The notes under the pieces are model-generated. The model did no database searches, was not told where the DNA came from, and saw nothing but the letters and a program-made list of their open reading frames with translations. Positions 49,973 through 61,215 of a DNA stretch of 64,000 nt are shown piece after piece. Within the stretch, counting starts at the first letter, position 1. Every line of letters begins with the position of its first letter. Source of the stretch: Sisyra terminalis (taxonomy: Eukaryota > Arthropoda > Insecta > Neuroptera > Sisyridae); NCBI GenBank assembly GCA_958496175.1, contig OY292279.1:4836001-4900000 (forward strand), read 5' to 3'. The position numbers and the translations under genes were made by a program.

Positions 49973-51574
49973 CAGTACCCATAGGTGCATTCATCGTTTT
50001 TAGACTCTCATTTGGTCATCAAAAGTTAAACAATTTTTTTTAGCAAAATATAATAATTTCTTTCCAATGATAAATAACTCGCCTGTCTAAAGTAAATTAT
50101 TTTTTCATCCCTAAGTTTGTACGTTGGGTATACCTTCCCTTATTATTTTTAAGGAATAATAAATAGCCAATTGTGAGCAGGTAATTGTGTTGTATCTTAA
50201 TACCAAATTGCATTAAGTTTTTAAATTTTAAATTTGGAATAAAGGCATCTTGAAACAAATAACTACTCTAAAATTGGGTTCAACTTATCTTATATCTTTA
50301 TATCTCGGTTTAAAAATATGGACTATGACGTCACAATACCCATAGGTGCATTCATCGTTTTTGGACCCTCATTTGCTCATCAAAGGTAAAAAAAATTTTT
50401 TTAGCAAAATATAATAATTTCTTTCCAATGATAAATAACTCGCCTGTTTAAAGTAATTTCTTTTTCATCCCTCAGTGTTTACGTAGGGGATACATTCCCT
50501 TATTATTTTTAAGGAGTGATAAATAGCCAATTGTGAGTAGGTAATTATGTTGTATCTTAGTACAAAATTTTATAAATTTTAAATTTGGAATAAAGGCCTC
50601 TTGAAACAAATAACTACCCTAAAATTGGGTTCAAATTATATCTTTATATCTCGGTTTAAATATATGGACTATGACGTCACAATACCCATAAGTGCATTCA
50701 TTGTTCTTAGATCTTCATTTGCTCATCAAAATAAAACTTTTTTCGTAAGAAAAATATAACAATTTCATAAATAAAAAATGGGTCTTTCGACTAGCATCTT
50801 TGGTTTATCATTTCAATGGGATTTCGTATCAATTGTTAATAGTTTATAGTTGGTAGTTTGTTGGAACAGTTTATGACCAAAATTTTCGACCAAAAAGTTA
50901 CTATAAGAAAGATTTTTCTTTATTTATTTATGTTATTTATTTTCAAGTTGAAGTATCTATTGAGATTTCAATGAAACAAATTATTTTCCAACTTTCAAAT
51001 ACCTTTTCAATGATAAATAACTCACCTGTCTAAAGTTAATTTTTTTTCATCCCTCAGTGTTTACGTAGGGGATACTTTCCCTTATTATTTTTGAGGAATG
51101 ATATGTAGCCTATTGTGAGTAGGTAATTATGTTGTACCTTAGTACAAAATTTTATAAATTTTTAATTTGGAATAAAGGCCTCTGGAAACAAATAATTTTC
51201 CTAAAATTTGGTTCAAATTATATCTTTATATCTCGGTTTAAATATATGAACTATGACGTCACAATACCCATAGGTGCATTCACCGTTTTTAGACCCACAT
51301 TTGGTCAACAAAAGTTAAAAAAATTTTTTTTAGCAAAATAAAATAATTTCTTTCCAATGATAAATAACTCGCCTGTCTAAAGTAAATTATTTTTTCATCC
51401 CTCAGTGTTTACGTAGGACATAACTTCCCTTATTATTTTTAAGTAAAGATAAATAGCCAGTTGTGAGTAGGTAATTTTGTTGTATCTTAATACCAAATTT
51501 TATTAAATTTTAAATTTGGAATGAAGGCCTCTTGAAAAAAATAATTACCCTAAAATTGGGTTCCAATTATATCT

Positions 51575-51652
51575 TTATATATAATATATATATAATTATA
51601 TATTATATCTTTATTATATATTATATATCTTTATATATAATATATAATTGAT
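51575..51652. repeat. TA-rich microsatellite within the array
   Basis: A run of TATATAATATATA-like sequence with repeated TATCTTTATATA interrupts array unit five. It has replaced the segment that in other units contains the TGACGTCA palindrome, and looks like local slippage starting from the ATATCTTTATATCTC part of the unit. Confidence 0.85.
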
Positions 51653-53199
51653 TTTAAACCTTTATTTGCTCATCAAAAAAAAACTTTTTTCGTAAGAAAA
51701 TTATAATAGTTTCCTAAATAAAAATTGGTCTTTCGACTAGCATCTTTGGTTTATTATTTCAATGGGATTCCGTATCAATTGTAGGTAGTTTGGAAAAGTT
51801 TATGACCAAAGTTTTCGACCAAAAAATAACTATAAGAAAGATGTTATTTATTTTCAAGTTGAAGTATCTATTGAGATTTCAATGAAACAAATTATTTTCC
51901 AACTTTTAAATACCTTTCCAACGATATATAACACACCTGCCTAAAGATAATTTTTTTTCATTCCTCAGTTTTTACGTAGGGTATAGTATCCCATATTATT
52001 TTTAAGGAATGATAAATAGCCAATTATGAGTAAGTAATTGTGTTGTATCTTAATACCAAATTTGATTAAATTTTATAAATTTTAAATTTGGAATGAAGAC
52101 CTCTTGAAACAAATAACTACCCTAAAATTGGGTTCAAATTATATCTTTATATCTCGCTTTAAATATATGGACTATGACGTCACAATACCCATAAGTACAT
52201 TCACCCCTTTTTTAGACCCTCATTTGGTCAGCAAAAGTTAAACTTTTTTCTTTAGTAAAATATAATAATTTCACAAATAAAAATTGGTCTTTCGACTAGC
52301 ATCTTTTGTTTATTATATCAATGGGATTCCGTATCAATTGTTGGTAGTTTGGAAAAGTTTATGACCAAAGTTTTCGACCGAAAAATTACTATAAGAAAGA
52401 TGTTATTTATTTTCAAGTTGAAGTATCTATTGAGATTTCAATGAAACAAATTATTTTCCAACTTTCAAATACCTTTTCAATGATAAATAACTCACCTGTC
52501 TAAAGTTAATTTTTTTTTCATCCCTCAGTGTTTACGTAGGGGATACTTTCCCTTATTTTTTTTAAGGAATGATAAATAGCCAATTGTGAGTAGATAATTG
52601 TGTTGTATCTTAATACCAAATTTATTAATTTTTAAATTTGGAATAAAGGCCTATTGAAACAAATAATTTCTCTAAAATTTGGTTCAAATTATATATTTAT
52701 ATCTCGCTTTAAATATATGGACTATGACGTCACAATACCCATAAGTGTATTAATCGTTTTTGGACCCTTACTTGGTCATCAAAAGTTAAACTTATTTCTG
52801 TAGCAAAATAAAATAATTTCTTTCTAATAATAATAGTATCTTTGATTTATTATTTCAATAGGATTCCGTGTAAATTGTCGGTGATTTGGAAAAGTTTATG
52901 AGTTGTTTTCAACCAAAAAATTACTATCAGAAATATGTTATTTATTTTCAAGTTAAAGTATCTATTAAGATTTCAATGTAGACTGGTAATTCGATGCTTT
53001 TCGTTCAAGAAAAAATCCGTGAAAACTTTACAATTTATGTTAAAACTTTTAGCGTTGAATATATATATATATGCTTTTAAATTTTCCAATGCAAAGTTGT
53101 TGTGAATGTCTTGAAAGACATAGATTAATGTTTTTGTCGTTCATAAACATATGTCTGTGAGTTTTTGTCACATCTGATCTCATCCCAAGTGGTCCAAAA

Positions 53200-53642
53200 T
53201 CTCGGTAGTGGTGGTTAGTTGTTGTTCGAGGGTCAGTTTCTCAACATCAATGTGTACGGAATATTCTCGATTCGTTTCATTCCCATACGAAACGTTGCAT
53301 AAATTCTAATCACCCGAAAAGAAAAATTAATAATCAATTTGTGGTTTATTGATGATTTTCGAGTAATAATTCGATTGTTATAGTGCATGGTTTGTGGCTA
53401 GTTTGCAGTGCAATGCATTGTTGATTGTTGATCGAACATTGAACGTAATTGTCACGCGCCACAATTTTCATCATCATCATCATTTTCTGCGCTTAGTTTT
53501 CTTTATAACACCGAGCAAGCACTGATTTTCCACCAGGTTATTGCGGTCGAACGTTTCTCGCATATCGTTTTTCCCCCGTGTGTCCTGTGCTGCAGTGTTC
53601 CCGACGTTCGCACAACAATCGGATCCAACAATCGAAACAAAG
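53200..53642 (+). other. Probable non-coding first exon of the 57,548 gene
   Basis: This stretch is richer in GC than its surroundings, is free of the local repeats, and ends ACAAAG followed by GTATGC, a good 5' splice site (intron from 53,643). A possible initiator TCAGTT lies at 53,231-53,236 but I see no clear TATA box or DPE. The acceptor TTTTTTTGTTTCAG at 57,061-57,074 would give an intron of 3432 bp. The exon has no convincing coding frame (the 75-codon minus-strand frame at 53,480 is unsupported). The start coordinate is approximate. Confidence 0.45.
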
Positions 53643-54139
53643 GTATGCCCATTTAAATAATTCAATATTTTTGGAGTTACCAAGTCAATTTCGATGAAAC
53701 CCAACAAGTAAAAAAAACTTTACAATCCCATTGTTCAAAAAATTTCACTTCACCTTAATCCCTTATAATTTCACTTTCGAAAAAAAAACCCTATAGGGTT
53801 AATCCTTTAATCCTCGCCCCTGGAACGTTCCAAGAAATGTCAATCCCTCATACAAACCCTTCTTTCTATTTTTAACCAATCTATAAAAGTTTTTTTTTTA
53901 AATCCTTTGTTAAATCCATTCTTTGTCGCAGAATAATGAGATAGTGTGAAACTTTCGTAACTGTTCTAGAAATTGGCTCGGAAAAAAGCTCATTGTTGCA
54001 GTTTGAAATGACAGAACAAAAGCCGATCGGTGAAACAAAAGAATCTATCAAATGCATTATGGTGTCGTCTTTTGATTTCATAAATAATTTTTACGATTGA
54101 TTGAAAAAATTAGCATTTACATTATTTGTTTGATTTGGA

Positions 54140-57060
54140 AATTTGTTGAACGTTTCGGCTTTTATTTAAACTTTTTGTCGATAAAAGTTTAATTTCTTCT
54201 AGGCTATAACTTTCAAAGTAATATTTAAAGAAGGTCTCTTGAAAGAAGGCGGGGGTGAAAATTTGTTGGCCATAAAAATTACATATTGATTTCGTGATAC
54301 CTAAAATATATATTGTTTCTTAAATTGAAAAGAAATTCAACAGGACGAGAAGTAAAAGTTTAAATTCTACTTATCTAGAAGTTGGGGGTGAAAATTTAAT
54401 TTGTGATCTTTTCTTTAACGTTTCATCATCTAATTAAATTTGTTTGTGCTTCGAATTCTTTTAAAACTTAACCAGCATCATCGAATTAAGAATTTTAAAT
54501 TTTCTTGTTTTAGTTAAAAATCTAAATTTTTATTGAAGATACTATTATCAAAATCGTTGAAAATATTAACTGATATTTGGTAATGATTGTCATTTGATTT
54601 CATAAATAATTTTTACGATTGGTCTCGAGAAAATTACGTTATTTATTTGATCTAGAAATTTGTTGAACGTTTCGGCTTTTATTTAAACTTTTTGTCGATG
54701 AGACTTACATATTAATTTCGTGATCATAAAAATGGACATTTGTTCTTTAATAAAAGAGAAAATACGAAGGTAAAGATTAAAAAGTTTCAAAGTAATATTT
54801 AAATACGGTCTTGCAAGCAGTTGGGGGTGAAAATTTGCTGTCCATAAGAATAACATATAGATTTCGTGATACCTAAAATATATTTTTTTCTACTTGGGTA
54901 TAATTTTTAAAGTAACCTTTAATGAGGCTCGTGAAAGAAGTTGGAAGTGAAAATTTGTTTTCTGATCTTACCTTTAACGTTTAATCATCTACTTAAACTT
55001 CTTTATGTTTCGATTTCTTTTAAAACTTTACCAGTATCATCGAATTACGAATTTTATATTTTCTTGTTTTCGTTAAAAATCGAATTTTTTCTTGTACAAA
55101 ATTTTGAATAAATCGTTAAAAATATTAACTCATTTAGCATTTACGTTGTTTATTTAATTTAGAAATTTGTTGAACGTTTCGGCTTTTATTAGAACTTTTT
55201 GTCGATGAGACTTACATATTAATTTCGTGATCATAAAAATGGACATTTGTTCTATAATAAAAGATAAAATACGAAGGTAAAGATTTAAAAGTTTCAAAAT
55301 AATATTTAAAGAAGGCCTTGAAAGCAGTTGGGGGTGAAAATTTGTTGTCCATAAGAATAACATGTGGATTTCGTGATACCTAAAAAATAAAAAAAAAATT
55401 CATTAATTGAAAAGAAAATAAGCAGAACGAGAAGTTTAAGTTTAAATTCTACTTGACCATAATTTTTAAAGTATTTTTTAATGAGGCTCGTGAAAGAAGT
55501 TGGGGGGGAGATATGTTATATATGTTTTCTGATCTTACCCGTAACGTTTCATCATCTACTTAAACTTGTTTGTGTTTCAAATTCATTTAAGCCTTTACCA
55601 GCATCATCGAATTAAGAATTTTAAATTTTCTTTTTTTGATTAAAACTCAAAATTTTTACTGACGAAACTATTGTCTAAATCATTGAAAATTTTAGCTAAA
55701 CGTATCATCATCTACTTAAACTTCTATAATATATATATTTTTTTTAAATATATTTTGGGCATAATTTTTATAGTAATTTTTATTGAGACTCGTGAAAGAA
55801 GTTGGGGGGGGGGTGAAAATTGGTTTTCTGATCTTACCTGTAACGTTTCATCATCTACTTAAACTTCTTTATGTTTCGATTTCTTTTAAAACTTTACCAG
55901 TATCATCGAATTACGAATTTTATATTTTCTTGTTTTCGTTAAAAATCGAATTTTTTCTTGTACAAAATTTTGAATAAATCGTTAAAAATATTAACTCATT
56001 TAGCATTTACGTTGTTTATTTAATTTAGAAATTTGTTGAACGTTTCGGCTTTTATTAGAACTTTTTGTCGATGAGACTTACATATTAATTTCGTGATCAT
56101 AAAAATGGACATTTGTTCTATAATAAAAGATAAAATACGAAGGTAAAGATTTAAAAGTTTCAAAATAATATTTAAAGAAGGCCTTGAAAGCAGTTGGGGG
56201 TGAAAATTTGTTGTCCATAAGAATAACATGTGGATTTCGTGATACCTAAAAAATAAAAAAAAAATTCATTAATTGAAAAGAAAATAAGCAGAACGAGAAG
56301 TTTAAGTTTAAATTCTACTTGACCATAATTTTTAAAGTATTTTTTAATGAGGCTCGTGAAAGAAGTTGGGGGGGAGATATGTTATATATGTTTTCTGATC
56401 TTACCCGTAACGTTTCATCATCTACTTAAACTTGTTTGTGTTTCAAATTCATTTAAGCCTTTACCAGCATCATCGAATTAAGAATTTTAAATTTTCTTTT
56501 TTTGATTAAAAATCAAAATTTTTACTGACGAAACTATTGTCTAAATCATTGAAAATTTTAGCTAAACGTATCATCATCTACTTAAACTTCTATAATATAT
56601 ATTTTTTTTTTAAATATATTTTGGGCATAATTTTTATAGTAATTTTTATTGAGACTCGTGAAAGAAGTTGGGGGGGGGGTGAAAATTGGTTTTCTGATCT
56701 TACCTGTAACGTTTCATCATCTACTTAAACTTGTTCATGTTTCGAATTCTTTTAAGCCTTTACCAGCATCATCGAATTAAGAATTTGATATTTTCTTGTT
56801 TTCGTTAAAAATCGATTTTATTCTTGAAGAAACTATTGTCTATAGCGTTGAACATTTTAACTTAACGTTTCATCATCTACTGAAACTTCTTTATTTTTTG
56901 AATTCTTTTAAATCTTTACCACAATCATCGTATTAAGAATTTTATATTTTCTTGTTTTCGTTAAAAATCGAAATTTTTCTTGCAGAAATTTTTGTCTAAA
57001 TCGTTGAAAATATTAACTCATATTTTTAAATGATTGTTGCATTTTAATGTTAATGGTATT
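54140..57060 (+). repeat. Intronic tandem repeat with a near-perfect 866 bp duplication
   Basis: Most of the intron is built of related modules: CGTTTCGGCTTTTAT occurs at about 54,151, 54,670, 55,175 and 56,041; CGTTTCATCATCT or a close variant at about 54,419, 54,978, 55,547, 55,844, 56,413, 56,710 and 56,866; and GTTGGGGGTGAAAATT-like segments between them. Within this, about 54,982-55,847 and 55,848-56,713 are almost identical over 866 bp; I notice only a substitution near 55,648 and small changes in the TA/T-run near 55,735. The older modules are much more diverged, so this duplication is recent, or an assembly duplication. Confidence 0.9.
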
Positions 57061-57074
57061 TTTTTTTGTTTCAG

Positions 57075-57547
57075 CCAAATTTCATCGTTCAAATTGTTGG
57101 AAAACGACGAAATTATTAATGTAAATAACAGTAATTATTATAATAACTGACCTCTGGCCTCATACGAAGATAATTTTTTATAAAAATTGAGATATTCAAC
57201 ATTAATCTTATATGTCTGTGTCGTTTAAATGCTCTTGTTAATAACACCATTGACAAATCACAAAAATTGAATTTCTTTTCCATCATATTTTCTTCATAAC
57301 ACATATATTTGTACATCAGTGTGTGATAAATCGAAAACGAAAATGTGAAAAAAAAAAAAAACGTTCAAGTGGTACATCGAACTTGGATTATAAATAGAAA
57401 TCATAAATTTGAAGACAATAAATTTCCCAGCCGTTAGAAGTGCGAACGACGTGACTAGTGGAAATTTGGTTGTAAACTTTGACGACAATGGAAAATTGTT
57501 GATTGTTGCACATTTTTTCCGACCGAAAAAAAAAAAACGAAAAGAAA
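57075..57547 (+). other. 5' untranslated part of exon 2 (predicted)
   Basis: It starts after the polypyrimidine tract and AG at 57,061-57,074 and reaches the ATG at 57,548. It contains upstream ATGs and short frames, so if transcribed as predicted, translation of the main frame could be limited by upstream initiation. Another exon boundary within it cannot be excluded. Confidence 0.35.
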
Positions 57548-57857
57548 ATGGTGCGTTTATTGGTAATTGTGGTGTGGTGTTCGGTGGTTTTCAGTGGTGA
57601 TTCGTCGAGCAATTTCAGTGGAAATTTCTCCGATAATTTCAGTGACAATGTGAACATTCGCTGGGCAAATATGTCGCGAAATCAAATCGACATAGAATTG
57701 GCGGAAAAAAATTCGCCAGCCAACGTTGTCGACCGAGAAGAGGAGTTCGGAGCCGAAATTGACAAAAAGGGGTCCAAATTCACAATAGACGAGCTCATTC
57801 ATTCCACATTTCCGACTAAGATTTCAGCTGATATAGATTTAGACATTTGTAAAGCAG
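57548..57857 (+). CDS. First coding exon of a secreted or membrane protein, incomplete
   Basis: ATG 57,548 opens a frame of 103 complete codons plus one base up to AAAGCAG|GTATCG, a plausible 5' splice site in phase 1 (the frame continues to a stop at 57,895 if not spliced). The start was chosen because MVRLLVIVVWCSVVFSG is a classic signal peptide (residues 1-17), whereas the upstream in-frame ATG at 57,503 would add a Lys-rich segment in front. The mature part begins with an Asn/Ser/Phe repeat (NFSGNFSDNFSDN) carrying sequons at N22, N26 and N30, with another at N41. It continues with an acidic stretch (REEEFGAEID) and ends DIDLDICKA, with a single Cys after the signal peptide. I do not recognise the family; the conserved domains are presumably in later exons, not identified here. 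Neighbours do not help with function. Confidence 0.6.
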
Positions 57858-58482
57858 GTATCGTTTTTTTTCTTTCTTTCTTTATTATTATTTGATTCTT
57901 TTTTACCGTTATAATGAATGTCGTTATTCAACGCTCCTCTAATTTTACAAGGATAAAAGATCGTGTTGCCATTTTTTGGGGGACCTTATAAAAAAGAGAG
58001 CACAAATTCTAACGAAGTGAATTCGTACGAATATTTTCAAAGCGCTGTATCATGTTTAACCCCTTCTTTGTGCCACTGGTAAAATTAGTTTATTTAAATG
58101 AATATTTTCGTTAATTAATGCATTGATCCATCATTAAAATTGGAGAACGTTTCTCGGTTTTCAACAATAATTATACTTGAGTTTCAATGATTGAAATTGG
58201 TGGAATAATTAGGGGTTCAAGTTGTAATTACTGTAAAGGGAAGATCAGTCTTTATGGATTTAGGTAAATGATTTGAAATTTTAAGCTTGGGATTAAAAAA
58301 TTAAGTATTTCAAAAATAAAATTAAGTCTTTTCTTAGTAACACTTAAGAACTGTAATTCCAAGCATTAAAAGTGCAAAATTTTGAATTTGCGAAGCAAAT
58401 TCTTTTATTATTTAAAAAGGGTTCATAGGATAGAAAACAGAATATTATACTACTAAAAAAAAATAACTAATAAGTTCATCTA
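57858..58482. other. Likely intron sequence of the 57,548 gene, no further exon recognised
   Basis: AT-rich sequence with no frame that continues the upstream exon in phase and shows coding character. Helitron copy 2 begins at its end. If the gene continues, the next exon lies beyond the transposons or outside the window. Confidence 0.4.
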
Positions 58483-60323
58483 TCTACTAATAAATAAAAT
58501 TCTTACGTCTGTTTGTACATTTCGATTTTGAACCCAATTTTAGAGTAAATATTTGTTTCAAGAGGCTCTTATTCCGAATTTAACATTTTTAAAACTTTTG
58601 TCTGTCTGTCTGGCTGTGTGTCCCGATTTAACTAAAGAATGAAACAACAAAATTTAATGAAACTTGGTATTAAGATACAACACAATTTTCCACATACTAT
58701 AGGCTACTTATCATTGCAAAAACATAATAAGGGAAGGTATTTTTTTCCCTAGGGATGAAAACATAAATTTTTATTTTAGACAGGTGAGTTATATATCATT
58801 GGAAAGGTAATTAAAAGTTAGAAAATAATCTGTAAAAATATTTTTAGTTGAACTGACAGAAAGCACAGTAAATTTAATTTAAAGTTTAAAAAATTGCCTC
58901 TTTGAAATATAAACCTTTATATATATAAGACAAATAGTCGATGTTAATAGCGTAATTGTTTACGTATTTGAAATTCTGATGCTCCTTATTATAAAGACGT
59001 GGGTTTGAACATTACAGTAAACTTTTTTTTCGCCGTAGTTTTGTATATTTCAGTAGTGTACAAGTTGAGACAATGACATGGGATTTCTACTAATATTCTA
59101 AATATCTAGGCGAATGTTTTGATAACTTTTGACTGTTTTAAGTCATAATTATGACTGACTTTATTGAACTTAACGATAGTTTTTATTAATGTATAGATTA
59201 GGGTGATTTTTTTTTACTTTTTTTTGTCCCATCGTGAAATTTTGTTGGAAATACCAAAAATAAAATTCCCTGAAAGTTTGAGCCCTTAATATTAATTTTA
59301 AGTCCTCGATCAAGACGTGTAAAGATTTCCCATTGAGAATACACGGAAACTCTGATTTTTTATTTTTAAATTTCTATATCTCAGCGGCATTTAATGGGAT
59401 CGCTTTTACCGACGATGGTTTTTTCTCAGAATTAAACGCTCTACAAAAGTGCCCATTGCGACAAAGTCGTAACTCACACCGGTGAGGTAGTACGGGCCAC
59501 TGAACCTGTTTTTTCCATAAAATTCGTGTTTTTTTTTGCATTTATCTCGTAAATAACAAGAGCTACGGAAAAATTATAAATAAAAAACTTGTAGAGAATT
59601 TGATTTCCTACAATAAAGGTCTTATAGACCAAATCGCGAAAATCAATATTAAACGAGATATTAAGCCTTGAATTTTATGGAAAAATCAGGTTCAGTGGCC
59701 CGTACTACCTCACCGATATGAGTTACGACTTGGTCGCAATGGGCACTTTCGTAGAGCGTTTAATTCTGAGAAAAAACCATCTTAGGTTAAAGTGATCCCA
59801 TGAAATGCCGCTGAGATATAGAAATTTAAAAATAAAAAATCAGAGTTTCCGTGTATTCTCAATGGGAAATCTTTACACGTCTTGGTCGAGGACTTAAAAT
59901 TAATATTAAGGGCTCAAACTTTCAGAGAATTTTTGTTTTGGTATTTCCAACAAAATTTCACGATGGGACCAAAAAAAAAAAGTAAAAAAAAAATCACCCT
60001 AGTATAGATGGTGATTGATTTACGGATTAATTGGTTCACGATAGGTATACCTACCGTTGGTATACGGAAAAGACCGTACTCTTTTTAGATATTTATAAAT
60101 ATTTTTTGAAAATTAATTGATCATTATATACAACTATTTTATTCTAAGTTTATTAAATGTGTCTTTTTATAGTTGACAAAATAGTGTTTTCAGGTATGAT
60201 TTTGTTTTTCGTAAAAGAAATAAGAAAAATAATAATTTTCATATGCTAATACAAGTAGCAAATTTAAAAAGAAAATATAATCTACACCTACGTTACGCAG
60301 ACGAAGTCGCGGAGATCAGCTAG
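58483..60323 (+). mobile_element. Helitron-like element, copy 2, with nested foldback insertion
   Basis: The 5' end begins TCTACTAATAAAT after host base A (58,482), and the 3' end contains ACGAAGTCGCGGAGATCAGC and finishes CTAG (60,320-60,323) before host base T (60,324). TC at the start, CTAG at the end and insertion between A and T are Helitron hallmarks. No terminal inverted repeats or target duplication are present. Without the 811 bp accounted for by foldback element 3 plus one target copy it is about 1030 bp. It has no Rep or helicase. It shares the 3' 350 bp, the central RT fragment and one array core with copy 1. A weak tRNA-like A box (TAGCGTAATTGT, near 58,955) lies inside it. Confidence 0.8.
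59199..60001. mobile_element. Long foldback DNA transposon, element 3, 803 bp
   Basis: The ends TAGGGTGA and TCACCCTA begin inverted arms of about 326 bp (59,199-59,525 and 59,675-60,001) around a spacer of about 150 bp. The 8 bp duplication GTATAGAT is perfect and is confirmed by the empty site in Helitron copy 1 (48,930-48,937). The arms include GAAAGTTTGAGCCC followed by TTAATATTAATTTTAAG, ACGCTCTACAAAAGTGCCCA and GGTAGTACGGGCCACTGAAC. No transposase is encoded. End sequence (TAGGG) and duplication length fit hAT. The arms are still very similar, so it is fairly young. Confidence 0.95.
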
Positions 60324-60554
60324 TATATAATATAATTATGCACTTAAGACACTAATTTTAAGCATTAAAATGAACACAGAAAGACTAGAAATAATTATGA
60401 TAATGAATCATTAAATATTTATTTTAATAGTATTAATAAACTTAGCAAAAATATTCAGTTCAGTTAACAAGGCTTCGATGTCGTAAGGAGGAAAGAATTT
60501 CGCTTTAATGAGACTAGCAATTAGAGATTCTCTAACTCCTTTGTACAACTTATA
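60324..60554. other. Short non-coding spacer
   Basis: Nothing recognised apart from AT-rich sequence between Helitron copy 2 and dispersed repeat R1 copy B. Confidence 0.4.
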
Positions 60555-60770
60555 CAAAATTTTAAAGTTTGAATTTCCCAAAAATATTTTTTGCCAATCG
60601 ATGAAAAATCGTTCGTAGAAGTTTAGTGAAAAAACCGTTTTGTTTCCGACAAAATAGTTTAGTGGTAGTTAATTAATTACCAAAAATTAATTATTTAGTC
60701 ATTGACAAAAATAGGGATTTTAGCGACATATATTAACAAAAATACAGGAAAATTAAGAAATCTTACAATA
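60555..60770 (+). repeat. Dispersed repeat R1, copy B (uninterrupted)
   Basis: This copy aligns with the reverse complements of 32,960-33,165 and 62,540-62,940. It includes CCAATCGATGAAAAATCG, GTTTTGTTTCCGACAAAATA, TTAATTAATTACC and TTATTTAGTCATTGAC. It provides the unoccupied version of the site into which a MITE was inserted in copy C. Confidence 0.7.
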
Positions 60771-60839
60771 GTCTAGTATATAGAACGATCAATTTCCCTC
60801 TTAGCACCAAAGCACGGGAAGAATAAATTATGATAATTA

Positions 60840-61215
60840 TTCTTACAGCCATTACTAACGGATACAACAGCTCAATTATAGACAAAATAATATCGAAATT
60901 TACTAAAAAATCCATTCTTCCAACTCCACCAACAGAAAAAAAAAATATTTAAAATCAAACTTCAATATATTTTTAATTTTACAATCACCAACTTCCTAAA
61001 GAAAAATGACATCAATATCACATTTTCAACAAACAACAACCAGATGAAAATTCTTAAACCATTGGAGAATAACCAAATTACAACGTAAAACAAAACCAGA
61101 ATATATAAAACTAAATGTGGTTCCTGTGAAAAATTCTACATTGACCTTTCGGAACAAGATATAAGGAACATACAGATATACAGAAGATACAAGAATCATG
61201 TCATTGGTTAAAATC
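60840..61215 (+). pseudogene. Penelope-like element fragment with GIY-YIG endonuclease remnant
   Basis: One frame from 60,848 gives AITNGYNSSIIDKIISKFTK, typical of the segment after the reverse transcriptase. A different frame near 61,098 gives RIYKTKCGSCEKFYIDLSEQ, which matches the GIYK..C..C...YIGQT start of the GIY-YIG endonuclease of Penelope-like elements (first G changed to R, GQT lost). Frame changes and stops mark it as a relic. The RT itself is not present. Confidence 0.75.

Larger units (their letters stand above)
48610..52975 (-). mobile_element. Helitron-like element, copy 1, with internal tandem array
   Basis: Read on the minus strand, the 3' end contains GACTTC/GAAGTCGTGGACATCAGCTAG and stops at CTAG (48,610-48,613) with T as the next host base, the usual Helitron end. 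The neighbouring 350 bp match the second copy (60,010-60,323), and the part just inside the array matches 58,540-58,860. The 5' end (TC plus TAATAAAT) present in copy 2 is not found; similarity simply stops near 52,975, so the element is truncated or has a different 5' part. No Rep/helicase is encoded, so it is non-autonomous. It carries a foreign RT fragment (48,960-49,130) and seven tandem units (49,690-52,975). Confidence 0.75.
49690..52975 (-). repeat. Seven-unit tandem array inside the Helitron, mixed 350 and 565 bp units
   Basis: A core containing CCTGTCTAAAGT (or close variants) starts at about 49,724, 50,081, 50,442, 51,024, 51,371, 51,935 and 52,494, giving spacings of 357, 361, 582, 347, 564 and 559 bp. 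The long units contain an extra block of about 200 bp marked by CTTTCGACTAGCATCTTT (about 50,790, 51,729, 52,289, and degenerate at about 52,835). Helitron copy 2 has the core once. Internal tandem arrays are known in Helitron and Helentron-type elements; the alternation of two unit lengths is specific to this copy. Confidence 0.85.

Noticed and set aside
53480..53707. 75-codon minus-strand frame over the predicted first exon
   Set aside because: It overlaps the proposed exon 1 and splice donor on the other strand and shows no domain or start context.
58940..59020. tRNA-like segment inside Helitron copy 2
   Set aside because: Only the A-box resemblance is fair; the B box has two mismatches and no cloverleaf forms.
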